Source: Dictyocoela muelleri (lineage: Eukaryota; Microsporidia). From it: DNA of 12,158 nucleotides. The notes under the pieces are model-generated. The model made no database searches. It was given only the letters and a program-made list of their open reading frames with translations, and was not told where the DNA came from. Every line of letters begins with the position of its first letter. Positions within the stretch are counted from its first letter, which is position 1. The DNA is taken from contig SDVU01000582.1 of NCBI GenBank assembly GCA_016256075.1, positions 1 to 12,158 on the forward strand, written 5' to 3'. Below, in pieces: positions 6,804 through 12,158 of the stretch. The translations under genes were made by a program, and so were the position numbers.

Positions 6804-7408
6804 AAGAATATAAAAAAATAAACAATATAAGTATTTTTTTATAATAAATAAATTTTAAAACTAAAATTAAGAATAAATACTTTATTTTGTATACGTGATA
6901 GAAACTATACGTAAATATTGCATAAAAAAATTGTATTGTTACGTTTTTAGACTTTTTACTTGACTTTTATAAACAATTTTTAGTACTCCTACGGTTTATT
7001 GACTTATAAAAAAGAGATTAGAGAAATTTATAAACAATATATGTAATTTTTTGCTGATTATAAGTCTTGGAACATTTTTTATGAATTAAAATTCATTACC
7101 AAATTTAGTAATTTCCAATACTAATTATAATAGATACTTAAATTTATAAAAATAATAAAAAATTTCTCGGGGTTTATAATTAGCAAAAAAAATTTTGATC
7201 TTTAGTGTTTATACATTTTTTTCAACTTTTTGTTAGATCTCTAAACCGTTGGAGTACCAAATTTTTACCATATTAGTCAATATTTTCCCCTTATATCACC
7301 ATAATATTTGTACTTGATTATAAATCGTTTAATTTTTAGACTAAATATCACATAAAATTTATTTATTAATAAAAAAATTATTTATACGCTTAATTTTTTA
7401 ACATTCTT

Positions 7409-7479
7409 GGTCTTCTGGTTCAGTGGTACATAATTATTAATGTGGCTACACTTAACAGGGTTAGACTCACACAAAGGCC
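7409..7479 (+). pseudogene. tRNA-like sequence, right end of element 2
   Basis: Inverted partner of 6734-6803. GGTCTTCTGGTTCAGTGGTA keeps the A-box region almost unchanged. The B-box region is degenerate (AGGGTTAGACTC). GG at the start and GGCC at the end leave a weak acceptor stem. The A-box half is better conserved between the arms than the middle. TTTT follows at once, then an AT spacer and the double hairpin. Confidence 0.65.
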
Positions 7480-7501
7480 ATTTTAATTATTTATTAAAAA
7501 T

Positions 7502-7540
7502 GTCGCGCACTGGGCGCATATCGCGCGCTGGGCGCGCGAC
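7502..7540. repeat. Double GC hairpin, right end of element 2
   Basis: Two GC hairpins in tandem: GTCGCGCACTGGGCGCA, then TCGCGCGC-TGG-GCGCGCGA, the second a perfect eight-base stem. Both share the TGG loop, so this looks like a local tandem duplication of the hairpin. Confidence 0.9.
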
Positions 7541-7602
7541 ATATTATTCCTAGATAAAATCAATCTTTCTAAAATATTTGATAAACCTGAATCATATATT
7601 AT

Positions 7603-7623
7603 GTCGCGCGCGATGCGCGCAAC
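7603..7623. repeat. GC hairpin, left end of element 3
   Basis: GTCGCGCGC and GCGCGCAAC pair with one mismatch around the loop GAT. ATTAT precedes it, as at several other copies. Confidence 0.85.
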
Positions 7624-7637
7624 CATAATGAATTTTT

Positions 7638-7714
7638 TATAGAATTGCACCTGGAAATCAAACCCTGAACATCGAAAAAAACTACATTCAAGATATCATT
7701 AAACTGCATGGGTT
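7638..7714 (-). pseudogene. tRNA-like sequence, left arm of element 3
   Basis: On the minus strand, GCAGTTTAATGATATC resembles an A box and D arm, and AGGGTTTGATTTCC resembles a B box. The start ACCCATGCAG is followed by a long T-rich middle in place of a normal anticodon arm. The resemblance is weaker than in elements 1 and 2 but lies in the same place and orientation. Confidence 0.5.
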
Positions 7715-7771
7715 ATGATTTTTAACTTGAAAATATTTATATAATAAATATTTTCAATTTAAAAATCATAA

Positions 7772-7842
7772 CCCATGCAGTTTAATGATATCTTGATGTA
7801 GTTTTTTTTGATTTTCATGTTTTGATTTCCAGCTGCGATTCT
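7772..7842 (+). pseudogene. tRNA-like sequence, right arm of element 3
   Basis: Inverted copy of 7638-7714. GCAGTTTAATGATATC is kept exactly and the B-box region reads TTTTGATTTCC. No GC hairpin follows. Confidence 0.5.
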
Positions 7843-7862
7843 ATAAAAAAAACATGAATTAT

Positions 7863-8595
7863 TTTCACATTGTTTAAAAAATCTGAATTTATAAATTAAA
7901 AACATGGAAAAAACTAGATTATTGCTGTCTATTAGCAAACCCGGTTTATAATTCAACCCTATTTTTAGACTTTTGGTTCTTGAAGCTATTTTTTATACGT
8001 GACGCCTAAGTTATCTAAAGTTATACTGATTACCGTTATTTATTTTATCAATGACTCTATAAGAGCAAATAGTTATAAAACCTCCCGAATAATTATTATT
8101 CAATACTTATCGGGGATTTTTTGCGCTACTCTATCGTTTGCACTTTGGTAAACTCCCTTTTCTTCATTTACATATTAGACTATGTATTTATTAGAAAAAT
8201 TGCAACCGAATAAATTGTATAAATTACTATTTGCAAGTATTTGACGCTTAATGACAATCCTGAATACTGATTTAAGTGTCTACAAGGTTTTTAATTGCTA
8301 TATTTAATTTTTTAATTATATTTAATACTGAGCTATCTGGTTTAAAAAAAATTTATAGACCATTTATTATTTCAAACTTTCAGAAAATCGAAAATTAAAT
8401 TGATACTGGATTTTGATTTCAATATCATAAAAATGAAATCTCCAAAATAATTTATTAAAAATTAATTTCATAGATTAAATTCAGATTCATATGAATTTAC
8501 TTTACAAAAACTGATAATATGTAATTTAAAATTTTTGTTAAAATAGGTTAAAAAATCATTTAAATAAAATTGCTATTATCTTCTAATTAGAACTT
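7863..8595. other. AT-rich intergenic stretch, no gene seen
   Basis: Over 700 bases between fold-back element 3 and the two-exon gene. A weak imperfect hairpin (CTCCCGAATAA near 8082 with TTATCGGGGA near 8107) is the only structure noticed. No coding signal, tandem array or recognised mobile element. Confidence 0.6.
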
Positions 8596-8601
8596 TTTAT
8601 T
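8596..8601 (-). terminator. Possible poly(A) signal for the 8645-9557 gene
   Basis: AATAAA on the minus strand, about 44 bases after the TGA stop at 8647-8645. The position suits a 3' UTR signal, but the hexamer is common in AT-rich DNA. Confidence 0.35.
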
Positions 8602-8644
8602 TCAGAAAATGAGATAATTTTTGTTTTTACAACTAAATACATTT

Positions 8645-9557
8645 TCAGCGAATGAAGAATGTAACAACACTTATAACTCCGTATTTGTCAATTTCAATAA
8701 CTAGTAGCATATTAGTATTTTCATTATTTTTTTTTACAGTTATACTGAAAACCAATCGCAACACATCTCCATTCTTTTTTGAAATATATTTTATATTGCC
8801 TATGTGACAGTTTTTGCTTCCAAAAGGGTATTTTAAAAATAGATTCATGTCATTATTGTAAGAAAAGGTTTTAAAAACCAAATTAATCCAATTATTAATT
8901 TTTTTAAAATATTCATTCAATGATATCACCCTTCCTTTAAAGTTTTTGTGTTTGAAATAATGATATAACGCTGAATATTTCCTTTTAAATAAATATTTAA
9001 ACCTTGATAATCTTTCATTTTCGGAATATAAGGAATTAATTTGGACAATCAATTCGTTAAAAGTATTCATTATGTCTTTGATTATAATTTCACTCTCTAA
9101 TATTTGTATAAACTCATATTTATTATATAGAAACGATATATCATTTTCTGTAGTTTGTCTGGGAATATTAGAAATGAATGAAAAAACATATTCGGTTATG
9201 CTAATATAATCCATAACATCATTAATCTCCAATTTATTTACAATTATAATGTTATTTATAGTCTCAAATATCTTATATGAGAGCTCATGATTATACATAA
9301 AATAAGGATACTGTACCAAAATTTTTTAATACGCGCACCATAAGAATTTTTATCATCGATAAAAATTTTGAATTTTTTTGTAAAAACCCATTTATAAATT
9401 TAACCAACGCTTTAATAAATTCTTCATCTAACGTTCCTATGCAACGTTTTTTAAAGTTTTTTTGTGGATCATTCGGCGGTTCACTGCCGTTACTATTTGT
9501 GACTTTTTCAGATTTCTTTATTTGTTTTGCTGATACCGCTCGTTCCATAATGCCCAT
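8645..9557 (-). CDS. Probable two-exon gene, unknown function (about 272 aa)
   Basis: Two overlapping minus-strand reading frames fit one spliced gene. Exon 1, 9557-9405, encodes 51 residues beginning MGIMERAVSAKQ and ending DEEFIKAL. The intron, 9404-9311, is 94 nt, begins GTTAAA and ends GTACAG. Exon 2, 9310-8645, encodes 221 residues beginning YPYFMYNHELSYK and ends at TGA. Both junctions fall between codons, so the frame is kept. In exon 2 alone no ATG occurs before its eighth codon upstream of a stop, which argues that it needs exon 1. Exon 1 is polar and lysine-rich. Exon 2 is helix-rich with many aromatic and basic residues, then a C-terminal strand-rich part (RLVFSITVKK, MLLVIEIDKYGVISVVTF). 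No signal peptide, membrane segment or known domain is recognised. The GTTAAA donor is weak. A simple frameshift in a decayed gene is the main alternative. Confidence 0.55.
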
Positions 9558-9569
9558 TTATTCTTTCAT
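9558..9569 (-). promoter_or_regulatory. Minimal upstream ORF abutting the start codon
   Basis: ATG AAA GAA TAA lies directly before the ATG at 9557, in frame, so the stop of a three-codon uORF touches the main start. It could lower translation or force reinitiation if it is in the transcript. The transcription start is unknown. Confidence 0.3.
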
Positions 9570-9677
9570 GCTTACGATTTTTAAATTTATTGTAATATTT
9601 GAATTTTGTTTTTGAATTAATATTCTAATTTCCACAATATGTCCCATTAAATTTTATATAAGTTTTCTATGATCTTA

Positions 9678-9840
9678 CAGGGTTTTTCAAAGTTTTAGGT
9701 CCATTTTACTTAAAGTTTTAGACCCATTTTATTCAAAGTTTTAGACCTATTTTTTTCAAGGTTATAAACCTATTTTTATAGAGCTAAGACAAATTTTTAT
9801 AGAGTTAAAGACACATTTTTCAAGATTTATAGATGATCCG
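9678..9840 (+). repeat. TTATA/TTTTAGACC-type tandem repeat
   Basis: About seven degenerate units of roughly 24 bases, for example AAAGTTTTAGACCCATTTTA and GTTATAAACCTATTTTTATA. The last unit, TTATAGATGATCC, closely matches TTATAGATGATTCC near 524-537 in the left arm of the 2 kb inverted repeat, so the module has the same origin. Confidence 0.8.
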
Positions 9841-9879
9841 CGATAATTAGCTACTTTGAAATTTTCGTATGATTATTAT

Positions 9880-10160
9880 TTTACTCCTGTTTTTAACAAT
9901 TATTTTCCCGCCTTTATTTCTGACTCATATTTTTAGCCCATATTTAACTCTTATTTTTTAACCATTATCTTTTAAACATTATGTTTTAACTCTTATTTTT
10001 TAACTATCATTTTTAAACTGTTATTTTTTAACCCTTATGTTTCAACCTTATTTTTTAACCATTATTTTTTTAACTCTTATTTTTTAAACTTTCAACTTTT
10101 TACTGTTGTTTTTTAACCCATATTTTTAAACTTATTTTTTAAATATTATTTTCTAGTGGC
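9880..10160 (+). repeat. AACCCTTATTTTT degenerate array, second locus
   Basis: About twenty degenerate units such as TTTTTAACTCTTA and TTTTTAACCATTA, the same family as 560-1183. It follows the TTATA module in the same order as in the left arm of the inverted repeat. Confidence 0.8.
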
Positions 10161-10194
10161 AATTAATTAACTCATATTACTGGTTTTTTCAGTT

Positions 10195-10420
10195 AATGAG
10201 AGCGCTCTTTAAAGCTAGTGAGAGCGCTCTTTGCAGTAAGCAATAGCTCTATTTGCGATTAGCGAGAGCGATCTTTCCAATTAGTGAGTGCGATCTTTCC
10301 AATTAGTGAGTGCGATCTTTCCAATTAGTGGGTGCGATCAATTAGTGGGTGCGATCTTTTCATTAGTAAGGGCGATCTTTCCAATTACTGAGAACGATCT
10401 TTTCAATTAATGAGAATGAT
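10195..10420 (+). repeat. 22-bp GAGAGCGATC minisatellite, second locus
   Basis: About ten units of the minisatellite found at 126-376, with local variants GAGCGCTCTTT, GAGTGCGATCTTTCC and GGGTGCGATC. One unit near 10335 is shortened. Here the array lies after the TTAACCC block, unlike the 2 kb inverted repeat where it is outermost. It may instead begin a second copy of the arm that continues at 10780-11190. Confidence 0.9.
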
Positions 10421-10528
10421 ATTTTTTTTAAAAAATTCAATAACCCTTCATAATGTTTTGAAAATCAAAATTAATTGTGACAAAACACCTCGAAAAGGCT
10501 ATTTAAAGATTAACCCTTAAACGATTTG

Positions 10529-10720
10529 GTACACATATATGTGTACTCTAAAAAGACATCAAGTGCAGATATATGTGAACTCAAAAAAAAACCTTTAAGT
10601 ACAAATATATATGTACTCATAAAAAAACACTAAGTAAACATATATGTGTAATTAAAAAAACACACTAAGTACACATGTATGTGTAGTCAAAAAAAAACAA
10701 GTAGACATATATGCGTACTT
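10529..10720 (+). repeat. 34-bp minisatellite of hairpin-forming units
   Basis: Six units starting at 10529, 10563, 10599, 10634, 10669 and 10701 (periods 32-36). Each unit has a palindrome of the type GTACACATATATGTGTAC followed by an A-run and CACTAA. The palindrome is perfect in the first unit and imperfect in the others. It is sandwiched between a copy of the 22-bp minisatellite and the TTATA module, and its left edge is the 19-base sequence shared, inverted, with 2258-2276. Confidence 0.9.
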
Positions 10721-10779
10721 AAATAATTTAAAAATTTATATGATGCTTGTGTGAAAAATGAGTATACATTTTTTTTCAT

Positions 10780-10985
10780 AATTATAGTCACTTTTTGCAT
10801 TTTTATACTCCCCTCGTTGCATTATTATAGTCCTCCTTTGCATTATTATAGTCCCTCTTTGCAAAATTATAGATCCCACGTTGAATTATTATAGTCCCCT
10901 GCATGTTGGTTTTGCAAAGTATAGTCCCTTTTACCAGTGTTATAGACCCTTTTTAGCAGAGTTTTACACCATTTTGGTAAAAATT
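10780..10985 (+). repeat. ATTATAGTCCC tandem repeat, about 23-bp unit
   Basis: About nine units such as GCATTATTATAGTCCCTCTT, degenerating rightward to TTATAGACCCTTTTTAGCA. It is the same TTATA module type as 405-545 and 9678-9840, but this copy is the most regular. Confidence 0.85.
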
Positions 10986-11029
10986 TTAATGTTAGGCTAA
11001 AATTCTCTCTATTTATTTTTTTAGCCAAT

Positions 11030-11190
11030 TTTAGCCATTATTTTTAACCGATATTTTTTAGCTGATATTTTTTGACCCTTATTTTTTAACCCTTTTTTTA
11101 ATCCTAAATTTATAATCCTTTTTTTAACCCCAATCTTTTACCCTCGTTTTTTAATCCTTATTTTTCATCCCCTATTTTTTAAACCTTATT
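11030..11190 (+). repeat. AACCCTTATTTTT degenerate array, third block
   Basis: Degenerate units (TTTTTAACCCTT, TTTTTAATCCTTA, TTTTTGACCCTTA) in the same order after a TTATA module as in the left arm of the 2 kb inverted repeat. It stops abruptly at the GC hairpin at 11195. Confidence 0.8.
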
Positions 11191-11194
11191 TATT

Positions 11195-11245
11195 GTCGCG
11201 TGCACAGCGAGCGACCGTGTAGGAGGCGCGACCGGGTTCGATTCC
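11195..11245 (+). repeat. Lone GC hairpin followed by a tRNA B-box motif
   Basis: A hairpin of the same design as those at 5557-7623 (GTCGCGTGC, ACA loop, GCGAGCGAC, two mismatches) is followed 14 bases on by ACCGGGTTCGATTCC, a perfect match to the Pol III B box. No A box is found upstream, and a T-arm stem does not close. Here the hairpin precedes the B box, whereas in the fold-back elements it follows it. This is probably a solo or truncated element end. Confidence 0.6.
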
Positions 11246-11349
11246 ACTCATTACGTATTTGTAATTTTTATTTATGAGTTTTTATTTAAACAAACACGCA
11301 AGATCGATTTATTATTAACAATGATTGTGATGATTAGGCCCCGGTGAAA

Positions 11350-11389
11350 TACCGGCATTTTTTATGCGTTTTCTGCAAAAATGCCGGTA
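11350..11389. repeat. Subterminal hairpin of the hAT end
   Basis: TACCGGCATTTTT (11350-11362) and AAAAATGCCGGTA (11377-11389) form a perfect 13-base stem with a 14-base loop. A flanking GCCCCGGTG-type and GCCGGCAATG-type pair extends the symmetry with mismatches. CCGGCA-type subterminal repeats may be transposase binding sites, as known for hAT elements. Confidence 0.85.
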
Positions 11390-11565
11390 CATTGCCGGCT
11401 TTTTTTTGGTGTCGTTTTTTCGATCAAAAAAGTGATTTAGACCATAAATTTGGCCATTTATATTTTTAATTGTGTTTTATAGACATATAAATGCTCCAAG
11501 ACAAGTAACATTATAAAATTATGGCAAAAATAATTTATTTTTTGTGCCATTAAATAAAATTTTAA

Positions 11566-12066
11566 TCAAAAATCATTAAAATACAAGGAATTAAGAATCT
11601 CGAGAGATTTTACTGTCATTCCTCGTCTCGAATCTTCCATAATAAGGCTTAATTTACTGAAACTTCTTTCGGCATCAACTGTAGTAAGTGGCACATTTAA
11701 ATAAATTTTATCTTTTTCCGGGCTATTAATTGGGTTCAAATGAAAAAAGAAATCAAGATCTGGGTTTTTTAGGATCAAATTTCTATATTTTTCTCTAAGT
11801 AGCGGATTTTTCAGATTTTTAGCTACATATTTTATTATATCAATTTGCTCAATGGTTGAAAGATTGCTATTTTCGAGTTTATTTATGGAATCAACAATAA
11901 ATAATGCGGCTCTTATTTCTTTTAACTCTGATAAAAACGAATTATCTTTGAATTTATCTATTATTGTTTGATGATCGATGTTAGTATTCGCAAGATTTGT
12001 CAAAAAGCAACTGTATTGTTCGTAGTTGGTATATATCTCATCCATGAAAGATATCCATGTACCCAT
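11566..12066 (-). CDS. hAT transposase, C-terminal part with dimerisation region
   Basis: A 166-residue reading frame, read from Met at 12066 to a stop at 11566. Its last 45 residues carry the hAT C-terminal dimerisation signature: a Pro-Leu-Thr-Thr block, then DAERSFSKLSLIMEDSRRGM, then a leucine-rich tail ending in FNDF. The ERSFS-x-L-x-x-I-x8-RxxM spacing is the family hallmark. In hAT proteins this region helps dimerise the transposase and contributes to the catalytic fold. Full-length members are usually 500-800 residues, so the BED zinc finger and most of the RNase H-like core lie upstream, outside the window. The sequence before the Met has an in-frame stop but also a CAG, so an intron acceptor near 12067 or a truncated copy are both possible. 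Confidence 0.85.
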   Translation of the reverse strand: MGTWISFMDEIYTNYEQYSCFLTNLANTNIDHQTIIDKFKDNSFLSELKEIRAALFIVDSINKLENSNLSTIEQIDIIKYVAKNLKNPLLREKYRNLILKNPDLDFFFHLNPINSPEKDKIYLNVPLTTVDAERSFSKLSLIMEDSRRGMTVKSLEILNSLYFNDF

Positions 12067-12158
12067 CTGGTCAAAATTGGGAATTTAGGAAATTTAATTG
12101 CTGTTGTTTCAGAAAATAGTCTTTGGTTCTCTCTGTTTTTAATTAAAACTCTTTTGAT

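Larger units (their letters stand above)
6682..7548. mobile_element. Fold-back element 2 with outward tRNA-like ends and GC hairpins
   Basis: A palindrome of about 865 bp centred near 7110-7120. Anchors are AGTACTCCTACGGTTTA at 6982 with its complement at 7242, TTTTTGCTGATTATAAG near 7048 with its complement near 7170, and TGTACCACTGAACCAGA at 6782 with its complement at 7414. Architecture matches element 1: centre, AT-rich arm, outward tRNA-like sequence, AT spacer, GC hairpin. The tRNA-like sequence and interior differ in sequence from element 1, so it is a separate family or lineage. It has no coding capacity. The 161 bp separating it from element 1 (6521-6681) shows no gene. Confidence 0.8.
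7598..7862. mobile_element. Fold-back element 3 with tRNA-like arms, hairpin at one end only
   Basis: A palindrome of about 230 bp centred at 7742 (GCATGGGTTATGATTTTTAA at 7706 with its complement ending at 7778). The loop is short and the arms are very similar. Each arm is largely one outward-pointing tRNA-like sequence. The left end has a GC hairpin at 7603; the right end has none, so one hairpin was lost or never present. The 49 bp between elements 2 and 3 contains no other feature. Confidence 0.8.
11335..12158 (-). mobile_element. hAT DNA transposon, one end (continues past the window)
   Basis: TAGGCCCCGGTGAAATACCG at 11335 looks like a hAT terminal repeat, followed by a subterminal hairpin and, on the minus strand, the C-terminal end of a hAT transposase. 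The transposase 3' end faces this terminus, as expected for an element whose other end is beyond 12158. The would-be eight-base target duplication is GTGATGAT (11327-11334), to be matched at the unseen end. The 230 bp between terminus and stop codon is non-coding. Confidence 0.65.

Noticed and set aside
5551-7548. Elements 1 and 2 as ordinary Helitrons
   Set aside because: A terminal hairpin is suggestive, but a CTRR terminus is not seen after the hairpins and both ends carry hairpins and inverted arms, unlike canonical Helitrons. Kept only as an alternative.
5593-7842. Functional tRNA genes
   Set aside because: A-box and B-box motifs are present, but acceptor and anticodon stems do not close properly and no credible anticodon loop with T33 is seen. 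Treated as tRNA-derived repeats.
121-7862. Palindromes as sequencing or assembly chimeras
   Set aside because: Arms differ by substitutions, unit number and indels of up to 150 bases. Artefactual fold-backs would be nearly identical.
7759-7956. Minus-strand reading frame of 65 residues
   Set aside because: More than half lies in the right arm of fold-back element 3. There is no recognisable domain.
8082-8116. Hairpin in the 7863-8644 gap
   Set aside because: Short, imperfect and isolated; expected by chance in AT-rich DNA of this length.

Overview
The window is very AT-rich eukaryotic nuclear DNA with little coding capacity. It holds the end of a hAT DNA transposon, decayed integrase fossils, one probable spliced host gene, and many fold-back (inverted) repeats and minisatellites. 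This composition best fits a repeat-rich, AT-rich fungal genome such as an arbuscular mycorrhizal fungus (Glomeromycotina). That assignment is an inference: no diagnostic host gene is present, and another AT-rich eukaryote is possible.

Layout. 1-120: end of an unidentified repeat. 121-2095: a roughly 2 kb inverted repeat made of satellite modules (a 22-bp GAGAGCGATC minisatellite, a TTATA-type module and a TTAACCC/TTATTTTT module, mirrored about position 1190). 2360-2725: a diverged fold-back element centred at 2557. 2919-3297: a small TIR element with reiterated ends. 3298-4950: mostly non-coding, with an integrase fossil at about 3650-4090, a 159-bp palindromic MITE at 4662-4820 and AAGGCTGTGAG terminal repeats at 4402 and 4914-4956. 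4957-5555: a second integrase fossil.

5551-7862: three consecutive fold-back elements. Both ends of each carry outward-pointing tRNA-like sequences with A-box and B-box style motifs. Five of the six ends also have a run of Ts or an AT-rich spacer, followed by a GC-rich hairpin with a 9-bp stem and a 3-base loop. The three elements use different tRNA-like sequences but share this architecture. This is the most unusual feature of the window.

7863-8644 is empty AT-rich DNA. 8645-9557 (minus strand) is a probable two-exon gene of unknown function, about 272 residues, with a 94-nt intron. 9675-11190 reuses the satellite modules of the 2 kb inverted repeat in a different order, with an added minisatellite of hairpin-forming 34-bp units. 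A lone GC hairpin with a B-box motif sits at 11195-11245. From 11335 to the window edge is one end of a hAT transposon: the terminal repeat, then the C-terminal dimerisation region of its transposase on the minus strand.

There is no operon-like organisation. The common theme is inverted symmetry at every scale from 20 bp to 2 kb, with arms diverged enough that assembly or chimera artefacts are unlikely to explain it.
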